In this document: positions 24,592 to 35,308 of the stretch, in pieces
Layout: each line of letters opens with the position of its first letter
Position numbering within the stretch: the stretch's first letter is position 1
Position numbers and translations under genes: made by a program
The notes under the pieces: generated by a model
Database searches by the model: none
Told to the model about the DNA's origin: nothing
What the model saw: the letters and a program-made list of their open reading frames with translations, nothing else
Assembly (NCBI GenBank): GCA_947044365.1
Contig: OX345636.1
Coordinates: forward strand, 17,657,115-17,721,114
DNA: 64,000 nucleotides
DNA from: Petrosia ficiformis
Taxonomy: Eukaryota > Porifera > Demospongiae > Haplosclerida > Petrosiidae
Direction: 5' to 3'

Positions 24592-25062
24592 TTAGACTGT
24601 AATTTCAAAATAAGGTCCAAAATATTGTCTAGCAAATTTCCCAGTCTGTTTACCAGTAATTTCATGAGGCATATATGCCATCACCCTATTGCTAACTTTT
24701 ATGTCTTTGGTCTTAGCCTTAATCCTTTTGTTATATTGAGTAGTCAAGTCTGGGAATTTGTGATATTTAGTTTGCCTATCCTTCATGCTTTGGATAGGCT
24801 GTATATCCATTTATGATTAGCTCGACTTTATAGTCATCGGTATCAACGAGATAAGGGCTTTTCTGGTAGTAAAATGCAGAGTTGGTCAGTATCCTGGCAT
24901 CCCTACCATACAATAAACAAAATGGTGACTCGTTTATAGTTTCGTGGACCTTGAGTCACTGAAGATACACATCCCAGTTAGTTCCATGTCTCCAAATATT
25001 TTGCTATCATTGCCCAGAGAGTATGATTAAAATTATCCACCAACCCATCAGTGTACAGATTG
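24592..25062 (-). mobile_element. Degenerate Ty3/gypsy integrase C-terminal fragment
   Basis: Minus-strand reading gives, in broken frames, TDGLVDNFNHTLWAMIAKYL (end of the integrase core), a KSPYLVDTDDYKVEL block, and an open stretch 24810-24592 with YNKRIKAKTKDIKVSNRVM and YMPHEITGKQ, the C-terminal region of gypsy-type integrases. Several stops and frameshifts lie in between. It abuts a truncated MITE at 24590. Confidence 0.75.
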
Positions 25063-25074
25063 TATATCATTGCA

Positions 25075-25472
25075 TAAACAGAATTGTTAAGATAACAAAT
25101 GTTATGGTTAGTACAGTCGCAAGGTGCAATTTATAATCTAATTATTAGCCATATATACAGGGTGTTATGATTGACAAGTTGTTATTATGTTATGATTGCA
25201 TGATAACACATCCTTATATAAACCAAATATCATGTCTCATATTTATATTAGATGCATAGAAGGTTTGGATACTTACAATGATTAAACTTACTTTGCTTCT
25301 TTGTACATCTATTACATAGGGTAAGGAAATTAAAATTCCAATTAATAGTACATATAATTTTATCATCAGGCAGTCATAACCTTCATGATAAAATTAAATT
25401 TTAATTTCGCTTGCAACTGTATATACTAACCAATAAATTAGTCATTTTAACAATTTTATTTTTGTAGTGTAT
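25075..25472. mobile_element. MITE family B, intact-looking copy
   Basis: The left end AATTGTTAAGATAACAAATG then TTAGTACAGTCGCAAGG is mirrored at the right by CTTGCAACTGTATATACTAA ... TTTTAACAATTTTATTTTTG. The element is about 400 bp, AT-rich and without coding capacity. Its interior matches 13739-13950. Confidence 0.65.
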
Positions 25473-27276
25473 TTATAAGCAGTTGCATTTCCTTTTTTCA
25501 TCCCAGGTAATGAATATACAAATATCATGAGTCACAGTTGAAAGAAGATTTGCTCCTCCATCATAGAGTGGAATACCATGTCAACATGATTATCAACTAG
25601 CCATTGAGCTATCATTTCTGGAGTTTGGTTGAGGGTAGGAAAACCTTCTACCCACTAAGTAAGCTAATTAACAATAACATATTTTCTTCCATTCATGGTC
25701 AATGGCAGCTCCATGATGTCACCACTATCAACTCATTATGAATATGAAAGCTTAAATCATCAATCTGTCAAATATGTATCTGTGTGATTATAGGGACTAT
25801 TTGCCAGAGCAATATTAGAATTATGCATGAAAACTCTAAATGAAAGAAGCTGGTCAACACAAAAGAAATCAGTTACTCCTCATAATCATGTTCATGAATC
25901 ACGAATGTAACATGCACATCCTACATGTACCAAGAAATGCATTGATTCTTACTCATACAACCCACAGATGTACTATATTACCTATAAGAAGCCAATATTA
26001 AGTTGTGTTTTAAAACAGTAGTAGCACCCACATTATTTACATAATTACTGTACATATACACCACAAATTTTATAGGGATTCATTAATTTGTACACATCAA
26101 AGCATTATTACCTTAGAAGGCAATATGCACCACTGCTCATGTTGCACTGTAATTATTTAAACAATAAACCAACAGGCTCCAAGAATTATACATGTAGTGC
26201 TTTTATGGAAGTTTGTCTATTCACTCCAACAGAAGTCCAAACCACCCTTAAAAGGGCTGCTGTTTCTTACTATAACTGTATTCATAGTCAAAGGTATGAG
26301 TTTTTGAAACTAAATAGTAGATTAGTAACTTCTTTTGGAATTATACTGCTGTTAACTAAATTTGGATGGATTGATACCAATTTTCCTACTCCCAAATCAT
26401 CTATTCCTTTTTTGCCTGTTTATTGTCAATTATCGTTATAATACAATGATAACAGTTAATTACTAAAAATAAATTTTAAATAGTACCAAATTGAATAATA
26501 CAATATTAAGTAATAGAATTGCAGCAATTATTACCCTCACCACGTAGGTGGAAAAGGGTATGGTTATAAAATATGAAATTAAAAATGAATTATTAAAAGC
26601 TTTTGATGTTCATTAGCAATTGAATTTTTAAATTCAGAGAAAAGCTAAAACTTGTAATGAAAAATTAGCACTTAAAGAACGATTTAGAAATGGTACCATC
26701 TCATTAGAAGAGTATGCATCAGCATACATTGATTTCATATTTAAAATCCTATTATATATTATCGGTATTATTTCTTAGAAATTGAATAGTAGGACAGTAA
26801 TTTACAGTCAAATTGAGAGTAGGCACTACTGTTCCAAAGGCGCTCTTACTTGACAGTACATGTGGTATATGTTTACTACCCCCGATTTCCCGGGAGTGTC
26901 CCGATTTATGTTTGCTTGTCCCTGAAAATATTTCAAACCTGGTGTGTACCTACCTTGTATGTCGGGAAAGAAGCCTCAGTTAGTGAGATCTCTATATGTA
27001 TGCATAATTTACAAATAATGTCACTGTGTTTATTGAAAAAATATTCAGATTTTATTCCAGATTTATGATAACTATTCTGTTTTCTGGAACGAAAGCTTCA
27101 GAATTAATTAATTGAGAATGTGGCAACACTGCATGTTTTACCAAGTTACAGGTGTTTTACTTTAGCGGGGATTCCTGCATGTAATTTGTTCAAACATTTC
27201 AGTATAAGGTTGCAGGTGTCTAAACCTCAGTATGACACCTTCAATTTACTGGTGCATATGTCACAGTGAGTTTATT
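25473..27276. other. Intergenic, repeat debris
   Basis: 25740-25960 and 26170-26345 are copies of interspersed blocks also seen near 14.3, 15.7, 23.1 and 24.1 kb. 26534-26565 is a GC-rich module (TTACCCTCACCACGTAGGTG). 26575-26760 on the plus strand reads weakly like a decayed retroelement gag (ELLKAFDV, ALKERFRNGTISLEEY), but this is not secure. No functional gene is supported. Confidence 0.4.
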
Positions 27277-27600
27277 TTACACCCTGGTGCCTTTCATGGC
27301 CTCAATTGTTGTTGGAGGAGCTACAAGAATTGTCTCTGCTGTGGATAGATAGTGCACAGGTCTCAGAATGTGATAGAAGAGGTATCCATCACCGAAACTA
27401 CTTGCATGCTGATGGACCAAACTATCTAAATTTTCATGTACACATTTACACGGAGTACATTTAGCTTTCTTGTTGTCCATACTATATAGCAATAGACATA
27501 CTAGTAGTAGTAAGCTAGCAGGTGTAAGAACAAAGTTACAGTATTTTGCAGACGATAATAGTCTCGTTCCTAGACGGCAACAACCCACATGTGTGAGAGT
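27277..27600 (-). CDS. Hypothetical short protein with one hydrophobic segment
   Basis: An open minus-strand frame of just over 100 codons with a strong hydrophobic run (FVLTPASLLLLVCLLLYS), then a basic Cys-containing patch (KKAKCTPCKCVHENL) and a soluble tail ending AMKGTRV, stop. There is no in-frame ATG at its 5' end; a CGTCCCCAG acceptor at about 27600 suggests it is a terminal exon. Its last 90 bp are partly duplicated at 28745-28865. I do not recognise a family. It could be a membrane-anchored protein's last exon or chance coding. Confidence 0.3.
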   Translation of the reverse strand, partial: TLTHVGCCRLGTRLLSSAKYCNFVLTPASLLLLVCLLLYSMDNKKAKCTPCKCVHENLDSLVHQHASSFGDGYLFYHILRPVHYLSTAETILVAPPTTIEAMKGTRV

Positions 27601-28230
27601 CTGGGGACGAAACTAAGATGATAGAGCACTTGTCTTTATTGCTTCCACTTCCTGAAATGACGCAACTTCCTCAACTACAAATACCCATTTATTAAGTGAC
27701 ACAACCATAATTATATTACTACAATTATTATTTTCAACCGGTACCCCATGGAAAGCAATCATAGCAGGGATAGACCTCAAGCGTATTTAGAACGTATGTA
27801 CACTGCAAAAAACAAAGTTATTAAATAACTAATTTATTTGTTAGCACAGTTGCAACACTGTAAAAAAACTGTTTGTTGTTTCACTCAATTCGGTATACAA
27901 TGTAACATGTCTATAAGTATTACAGTATGAATAATGTGAGCCCTCTATAGTGGAGAGTTATGTTATATGTGACAAACGTTTATTATAACTAGCTGCTTTG
28001 ACAGTGACACTGTTACAGTCAAGCAGTATGAATAATGTCTTGTTTTACAGTATATAGAGTTACTTAGTTGCTTTTACAGTGACACTTACTGTCATGCAGT
28101 ATGAATTACATCTAGTTTTGCAGTCTGTCCATGGCTTCATAACAATTATTTATGTTTGATGTTTATAATTATAAAATGGAACTCATATAACTAATTAAAT
28201 TGGTCAAAATAACAAATCAGTTTTTACATA
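27601..28230. other. Family A and B fragments and a short tandem duplication
   Basis: 27640-27780 is a family A fragment (ATGACGCAACTTCCTCAACT, CCATGGAAAGCAATCATAG). 27805-27850 is a family B end. 27975-28125 contains a roughly 110-bp tandem duplication built on GACAGTGACACTGTTACAG / ACAGTGACACTTACTG and GCAGTATGAAT. Confidence 0.5.
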
Positions 28231-28282
28231 GTCAGGCGTGGCCTGACCCTTGCATAAACGCAAGGGTCAGGCCAGGCTTGAC
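28231..28282. repeat. GC-rich hairpin
   Basis: GTCAGGCGTGGCCTGACCCT...AGGGTCAGGCCAGGCTTGAC with a loop of about 4-8 bp and very few mismatches. It stands out in AT-rich surroundings; origin unknown. Confidence 0.7.
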
Positions 28283-28319
28283 TAACCTCTAACAGCCATT
28301 ATGCAACACGTCCAGCCCA

Positions 28320-28571
28320 CTAAATTAATAGGTTGATCTCCATTCCACGTGTTAACACGTGGTAAAAGCAATGGTACAACAACAAGAATATAAAATGTAG
28401 TCCATCAATTATGATCAAAGACAGCTTACTCTTGTTTCGGATCCAAGATATTGATGACTCATCAAGCACAGTAGGGGTGTAGGGGCATATCAGTGATATT
28501 CCCTCTGGATCTAGATAGTTAAGGATTTGTCTAGATAGAACCAAACTATCCTTTCTTATGAACATATGCAC
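28320..28571 (-). mobile_element. Possible integrase-type transposon fragment
   Basis: The minus frame starts with LVLSRQILNYLDPEGIS, which resembles the region just ahead of the integrase core in a family of metazoan transposons I know by its DPEG(I/V) motif. The rest (SLIIIDGLHFIFLLLYHCFY) is not recognisable. 28543-28597 is a fold-back (CTATCCTTTCTTATG / CATAAGAAAGGATAG). Weak; could be chance. Confidence 0.25.
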
Positions 28572-28744
28572 TTAATTAGGTGCACATAAGAAAGGATAGA
28601 TTGTAATGATCCAGTGACAATTAATCTATTCCAAAAAATTTGTGAAATTAAGTTGTGACAATATGTTCATCCTCCCAAATGTAAAGTCTTTAACGCTATC
28701 ATAATTATTGTTGCAATTTGTTTGGCTATGCACAAACATTTATC

Positions 28745-28865
28745 GCTTTAATTAGCTGGTGTACGTCATAGTGAGTTTATTTTACACCCCAGTGCCTCAA
28801 GTGTTCATGCATATAGCCTCCATTGTTGCGGGAGGAGCTACAAGAATTTTATCTGCTGAAGTATT
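28745..28865. repeat. Partial copy of 27250-27345
   Basis: Shares GTGAGTTTATTTTACACCC, GGAGGAGCTACAAGAATT and flanking text with the 3' part of the hypothetical frame at 27277-27600, including the sequence downstream of its stop. It is a direct local duplication, diverged, with no matching upstream part. Confidence 0.65.
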
Positions 28866-29040
28866 TCTAGTACAAGCTTGAAGATAATCATTATCATGTG
28901 GGTGCACAATCTACACATGGCAGCTTTAATATACAAGTACATTTTCAGATCAGTCAAGTTCATGTACATGTACTTTTATTAGTCAAGTACATGTACTATA
29001 TAGTACAGGAAGAAAGTGTTTTCAAGGAAATTGGATATGC

Positions 29041-29115
29041 AGGTTATTAACCTGAGCGCGTAGGCGGAGGGTTATAGTTGTGTGTGTGTGTGTGTCTGTC
29101 TGTCTGTGTGTTACC
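29041..29115 (+). repeat. GC-rich module with (GT)n/(CTGT)n tail
   Basis: TTAACCTGAGCGCGTAGGCG then GAGGGTTATAG followed by a (GT)n(CTGT)n tail; reverse-orientation counterpart at 2936-3060. Confidence 0.6.
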
Positions 29116-29423
29116 ACGTAATCTTTGCAAATACCTGGTGTTACTGGTTCATTGACACTGCTTTCCAAACGCTAGAGTCTGATAATTCCGAGATTTAAAC
29201 AATTTGTGATAATCTCGTTGACAAATGAAATGACGATCTCCAGCATCGTTTCCTCAGTCGTCATTTTCACTCACTCTGTACGTTGCGCATGCGCATTGGT
29301 GTATATAGTTTTGCCTCGTGTGCTTACTTCGTATCCCTCTCAATCATTTCTCAACATTTGGTATCCAGTTCTAACTTCATCACTACTACGCTATTGAAAT
29401 CAACTATAGTTTGAACAGATTTA

Positions 29424-29905
29424 TTGTGTATTGTGAAAGAATTCAACAGAAAACGCCATCTCTCAACATTGTTCAGTGATTCAACCATAGAAGAAATTTC
29501 TGACATTGACATTGGATATGTTGCAGAAGATAGTTCTGATACAGATACATTTAGTAACCTTCAATTACACAATGTATGGATCTTAGGAGTGAAGTACCTT
29601 GAACTCAAGAAATGTCTTGACTGAAGATAGTGGTCGGAATCGACAGTACATACCCTGAAATTTATGAGTGTACAATATGTCGAATGATGCAAAAAAGCGA
29701 GTCCTATGAAACACTTCTCACTACTCATATTCTTGTCAAATCTTCTGAAATGCCATCACCAATGTCATTAACAGCAACTGGTGACATGGTACATAAACTG
29801 TGCTGTAATGAAGACACCAAGACTACCAAGATGGCATTACTAACATGTCCACCTTTTAGCCTTACATATAAGAATAACATGATACGTTCCATCTCAAGGT
29901 CATGA
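29424..29905 (+). other. Coding-like stretch, not recognised
   Basis: Two consecutive plus frames (29424-29624 and 29630-29905) have less AT-biased, coding-like composition. The first has an acidic, serine-rich part (STIEEISDIDIGY, EDSSDTDTFSNL) of the sort seen near the N-terminus of some transposases. No ATG-led full frame, no clear splice sites and no recognised family. Possibly a decayed transposase. Confidence 0.25.
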
Positions 29906-30084
29906 ACTACTGACTCGGGGCTGTCTTTTGTGTTCATTTGATTCACTTTCAATTAACTATTAATTTTGGTTAAAATTACAATCATTTCATTTATTCACTT
30001 TCACTTAATTAACTATTAATTATGGTTAAAATCATTTTTGTTATTTTTTGCTGAAACAAACGTGCTTGATTGCATGTTGTGAAC

Positions 30085-30320
30085 ATGTTCAATGAATGCA
30101 CTGAAGTGCAGAACCCTCAGTGTAAAAATTTACATTTAAAGTTCTTCATTCTTCTCAACTCAGCTTAGACTCATATCACATACACACACAACAAACCAAT
30201 CTGTCCTAGGAAAAAAAATATCTTGAAATTTTTTATCCTAGCTAGGACTTTACTTTAAATGTTTATTAATGTAAATTTTTACAGCAAGAGTTCTGCACTT
30301 CAGTGCATTCATTAATAGAC
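30085..30320. repeat. Fold-back MITE, about 235 bp
   Basis: The left arm TGAATGCACTGAAGTGCAGA ... GTAAAAATTTACATTTAAAG is mirrored by ACTTTAAATG...GTAAATTTTTACAG ... TCTGCACTTCAGTGCATTCA. Arms are about 55-60 bp with an AT-rich spacer. No coding capacity. Confidence 0.7.
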
Positions 30321-30593
30321 TGTATTGTGACATCATAATTTATAATAGTAACAATCCAATAGTGTATATATGTACAAGATGTTATAAATATCAACAAATT
30401 TAATACAGCAATAACTCAAGAACAAAACGTTATATCAACAGTCATTTTTTTATAGTGGAAGAAAGCATTTTTACACTATTATTATGATTACTTTTCCATC
30501 TGTGTTTAAAAATAGAATAGTAAATAAAATATAAATATAATTATTAATATATAGGGTATAAACAAGTGCACCCCCCAATTAATATTGGCATAC

Positions 30594-33108
30594 CTCGACA
30601 TTCAAGAGAAACTGGACATTCAGGACAAACTGGGCATTCAGTCACTGTTGTATTGCAATCTACCACTGGAGAAGTAGAATGATCATTATAAAAGTAGCCT
30701 TCATCACATCAAATATGTATATAATTGATATTATTAATTCATAGATTAGTCACCTTTAAAGTTTACTGTACATGATAATAATAATAATGAATGTTTTGGG
30801 TGTTTTGTAATTGAAAGTGAAGCATACATGTACCTGGACATTCAGTTGTTTTTGGACAGGCTGGACATTCAGTCACTATTGTATTACAATCCACTGGAGG
30901 AGTAGAGCAATTATTACCAGAGTATCCTTCAGCACATCGAATGCCATACCCAAACTCCATTGATATAACACCATTCGCTCCATTGTAAGTAACTGCAGAG
31001 CCTATTCCATCTGTTATACCAAACTGAAAGGTTTCTTTAACGAGATCAATATAGTTCTGTCTGAAGTCTGAACTACCACTTTGAGCCACATTATCATATA
31101 CGTAGATAGTCACAGTCAATGTGACCTACATATGTATGGTAATGTTGAAAAGTACTATATAAAAATTATGTTAGCAATCTAATGTGTTATGTGATGTGCA
31201 AGCATGCAGTGTTAAGTGGGATACCATATTAACTTATATACTATGTTGAGGTGATAAATTATTTGTTGGTCTAGAGCAATCCAATTGATCAATTAAACAT
31301 AGCATTGTATAAAACTACAAATATCATAAATAAACTTACCTGTCCTTCCCCATCATACTGTATAGGATTATTGATATCTCCTTCTGTCAATCCACAGGAA
31401 AATGTGATAGAATCATCGTCTCTCACTGTATCAGTATTCACACAAGTCTCACTAGATCCATCAGAGAAACAAATCAGAAACCTGTTGTTACAATCTCGAT
31501 CAGTGCAAGTAGTAAGAGAGCTGAGTTGATTACTACAGCAACTACCTGAAGTTGGACAATCACAACAACAATACGCATTTTGGTTAAACAGATATCGTGC
31601 ATGTTTCGGGTTGCTATATGACTTCAGGTCTAGATCAAAAATCCACTTTCCTTTAATAGGCTGTCAAAAACAAAACATTAGAACAAAATGAAATCATTAA
31701 ATCATTTGAAATTGAAATTGCTTATCTCAAAGAGATGGGTCAGTACAGAGGTATAATATGCATCACCCATACAAACAAAAAGCAACAAGATATATAGAGA
31801 AAAAAGTATCCCTATGATTGCTTTGTGGTGTCCAGCATTCAGTAATCATGGCTAACTTTATGATGCCTGAAATACATCAGCCTATTATAGTTATTATTTT
31901 GATTATCTACTCTGTTTACCTTTTAAAGAACCTTGTAGAACTTTAAGAATATATTTCAGGTAGAATAGCTAGCTATTAGTTCCAGTTTCTACGTAAGCTA
32001 CACTGCTTTCTTTCTGCTTATCTGTAGAGCTTGAGCGCGCGTTCTTTTACGCGCCACGCCCATTAATTGACCGAGCCCCCCGGGAATGATGTAACTTCCT
32101 TAACTACGTATACAACGCATACTCGCGTAAGTGACACCATAGATAATAGACCGAGTGCGCGGGCTTAGAATTCTGTTATAAACCGCACGTGCATTTTATA
32201 ACTGTTTTCTAGCCACCCACTTCAATTCAAACACTCGCCTTGCTACCTTCCAACAACTAACGAAGGATAATGTTGATATGTATGGCGTTCTTAGAAGTTC
32301 TTCTATACATTCAAACAAGTTAAAAGTCTGTACTGTTAGAAATACGGAAGTTATGAAGCTTAGCCAGAGTGTGGGCGTAGCCCGGGACGTTTCATACATT
32401 CGCCTTGCTGTTCTTCTGCAACTAACGAAGCATGAATTTCACATCTGTAGCTTTCTTAACACTTCAACTCACCAGTAAAAGAAATTACAATCTTGAATCT
32501 TGTAAAATGCAAGAGTTATCGAGCTAAGAACAATTTTCTAATTTACGCATGCGCTATACTATTACCTTGGTTACAGCGTCTGCGAAACTGGGAAGTTATA
32601 AACCGGTTTATAACTTCCTTATAGTTGAAATATAACACATAGCAACAACATAGTAACAGGCTAGAAATATATATATAGTTCGAACCCGTGGGAAAGCAAT
32701 CATAGGGATGGCCCTATGGGCCATAAAAACAAAGAATACAAAATACTAATTAAGTAATATACACACAAAATAAAACAAAACAAGAAATGTAAACACTAAC
32801 ATGACTGAGATAAAAATATATTCATATGGCAAGAAAAAGAGGCACTATTGAATGAGATTGAATTCCATAAAAATGTAGCAATGTATAAAAATGAAAGCCT
32901 AAATACTTTATTTGCTTATAATATTATACTCCTATACTAGACTTATATCTATCAAGATAAAATGGACAAAATACAATTAATACCAAACCTAAACTACTAA
33001 CTTGCATTGTAATAACTAATTTTGTTATTATTATAATTTTACAAAACTAACCACAAATTCAGCAATGAGTAAAATGAAAAGTCCAATTATTAGTTTATTA
33101 GTACCCAT
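30594..33108 (-). CDS. Notch-ligand-like protein, copy 2 (3' exons not found)
   Basis: Four phase-consistent exons: 33108-33052, 31660-31340, 31125-30834, 30665-30594. Exon 1 has the same signal peptide as copy 1. Exons 2-3 carry the same MNNL-like Cys module, with substitutions (LFNQNAYCCCDCPTSGSCC, CNTDTVRDDDSITF-like changes) and one added codon. Exon 3 ends beyond copy 1 with CPKTTECPG. Exon 4 (VDCNTTVTECPVCPECPV) looks like a duplicated tail of exon 3 turned into its own exon. It ends in phase 1 at GTATGCC, so more exons should follow, but no stalk or membrane exon like copy 1's was found down to 27 kb. The product may therefore be secreted, anchored by unseen exons, or the gene may be decaying. 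Frames are intact in what is seen. Confidence 0.7.
31787..32728 (+). mobile_element. Family A element with about 550 bp of extra sequence
   Basis: Begins ATATATAGAGAAAAAAGTAT, CCCTATGATTGCTTTGTGG and ends CCCGTGGGAAAGCAATCATA, GGGCCATAAA; the middle GC-rich block is at 32031-32125. Between 32130 and 32680 is non-family sequence with its own palindromes, probably a nested insertion. The element sits in intron 1 of Notch-ligand-like copy 2 and is absent from copy 1. Confidence 0.6.
32591..32618. repeat. Perfect 28-bp palindrome
   Basis: GGAAGTTATAAACC followed directly by its reverse complement. A related half (GTTATAAACCGCACGTGC...TTATAAC) is near 32172-32200. It may be the end or centre of a nested element. 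Confidence 0.85.
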
Positions 33109-34362
33109 AATTCAGTAAGGTTGAATAACTGAAAAAGAAAAAAGAAAGGTGAATTAAAGTTGATATAGTATTTATAGCATCTTATTCATGTACGTTTATA
33201 CAATTACAATAATTTTTAGGATAGTTTGACCAAATCGGTTACTACCTAACTGATTTGTTATTTTATCCAATTTGATTAGCTATATGAGTTTCATTAGAAT
33301 ACATAACTAATTATTATGAAGCCAAGCAGAGGCTGCTCAACAAGAAGCCATTCATACTCCTTGACAGAGTCTAAGCAGCTCGACAACTCTATACTTCATG
33401 CAGCACAAGATGTCTTTCATGATGTTTGTTTGACAATAACACTATCAAAGCTGCTAGCTGACACATGATATATATATATATATATCATTATAATCAAATT
33501 GGTTGAAACAGCTTTATAGTGTTCATAATTTAAAAGGATCATGAAATAATGTATTATTGTTGTATTTATATAGTATAGTATGGTATAAGAATTGGTTACT
33601 TCTTCATATAAGGAATCATGAAATAATAAACATTGTATTGTGGTTTGTATAAGTATTATACTAGTTTGTTATGATAATTACTATTCTTATTATCAAGAAA
33701 CAACCTCAAAATCAAACTCCTTAATACACAACAATAAAGATACCTTAAGACTTTTAATTGCATGTACTAGTTTTAGTGATTTTAGCAACTAACGTAATAA
33801 TCGCTAAAATTAGTACGTACACGCTAAAAATACATAATATTATTATTTTATATTAGGCATATTCTATTAGGCGTGGTTCAAAAATTCGCTAAAATTAATG
33901 CAGGCTATAACAGAGTGTTTAAAAAACACTAAATTTACTAGATGCAATAGTTACAATGTCGCTATACTAGTTACAATGTCTGGTGGAAAATATAATAATC
34001 ACTTCCGAAACTCCATCAACAAAATGATTATTACACAATACATTTAATAGTGCATTATAAACATTATGATTAAATAATAAAAAATTATTATTATGTTTAC
34101 CACATATTGTTATAATGTATGTGATTGTAGCACTCAATATTACAAACAAAACTTCATTAAAATAAGTACAATAAATAATTATAAGTAAACTTTAATAGAA
34201 TAATCATTGATTTAGTGGCTCATATGAGTATAATTATATTTAAAATAAACAATAACAGACATAATGTACTTTCATGCATCGTTATGTGTGTTAGAATTAT
34301 TATAATTATATAATTTATGACAATTATGAATAATCATAATTATATCATCCTTATATTTTACT

Positions 34363-34637
34363 TGCACAGGAGAGCTGCAGCCCCTGGATGTTGGAGTCAA
34401 TAGAGACTTTAAACAAATGATGAAAGCTTCGTTTTCACGATGGTATGCAGAGTAGCTATGGATGAAGGAAAGTCTGTGAGTGATATCAAGCTGGATCTTA
34501 GAGCTTCGGTGATAAAGCCCTTGCATGCTAACTGGATGACTTCAGCTATCTCCACACTATCTGACAAGAAAGAAACTCTAAAGAAACCTTTTGAGAAAAT
34601 TGGCATTTCTGAAATTTTTGAAAATGAAAATCCTTAA
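34363..34637 (+). mobile_element. pogo/Tigger-like (CENP-B-type DDE) transposase C-terminal fragment
   Basis: Reads TGELQPLDVGVNRDFKQMM then, after a frame break at an in-frame stop, VSDIKLDLRASVIKPLHANW. Q-P-L-D-V-x-V-N is the conserved block around the last catalytic Asp of pogo/Tigger transposases, and the second block is their usual C-terminal helix region. The N-terminal DNA-binding and most of the DDE domain are missing. Confidence 0.75.
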
Positions 34638-34696
34638 AAAATGAAAATCGTTAACATAAATGTTCGTTAAACAAACCCTTACACATTCATAAAACG

Positions 34697-35308
34697 TTAA
34701 GGTTGTAGTCTTTTCCGTGGGCGGATGCTACTCCAATCAGTTTCTAGTCTTGCAAGCTTCTTGCTGCATACAATCTGGTTCCATTCTGTATTTTTTGGAA
34801 GCCACAACCACCCGGGGGTATAATTATTGGACCTAAATGTTTTCACTGATAGTTTATTTTCAGAAACAAAGCTAAACACGGCCCACGGGTGGTGGAGGGG
34901 GCAGTGGGTGGGAAACAATGGCGGGGTAACTGTAGTTGCTCTCTGAGAAAGATCGGAGTTTGGTAGTGTCTAGAAAGGTAAATTTTATGGTTTCAGTGAA
35001 AAGCTACAGAATTCAGCTTTCTTCAGCCTCTTGTAACTTTAAAAGTAAAATGAATTTGCAGAAAACGGCTTCGTAACTTTTCTGAAAATACATTGTACTT
35101 GGTGCACGCCATGTATGGTGGGCGTGGCTTTTGTGGTTTTGTACTTATGTTAATTGGAAAAATGGCAATTTTAACAATATTTCTTCAATTACAGGGCTGA
35201 TCGGAAGATTTGAAGGTTGCTATTACACCAGGTTAGAGTCATATTATATAATATTCTATTTTGAAACTGATTGGAGTCGCATCCGCCCACTCCCTAGTAC
35301 CACCTTAA
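34697..35308. mobile_element. TTAA-bounded TIR element, 612 bp
   Basis: The left end TTAAGGTTGTAGTC...GTGGGCGGATGC and the right end are inverted copies, sharing CGGATGCTACTCCAATCAGT against ACTGATTGGAGTCGCATCCG. TTAA is present at both borders, as for piggyBac-type insertion, but the ends differ from the CCC-starting family in this window. No transposase is encoded. Confidence 0.65.

Noticed and set aside
24337..24816. 159-codon plus frame
   Set aside because: It spans a truncated piggyBac-like MITE and a minus-strand gypsy integrase fragment; no protein motif.
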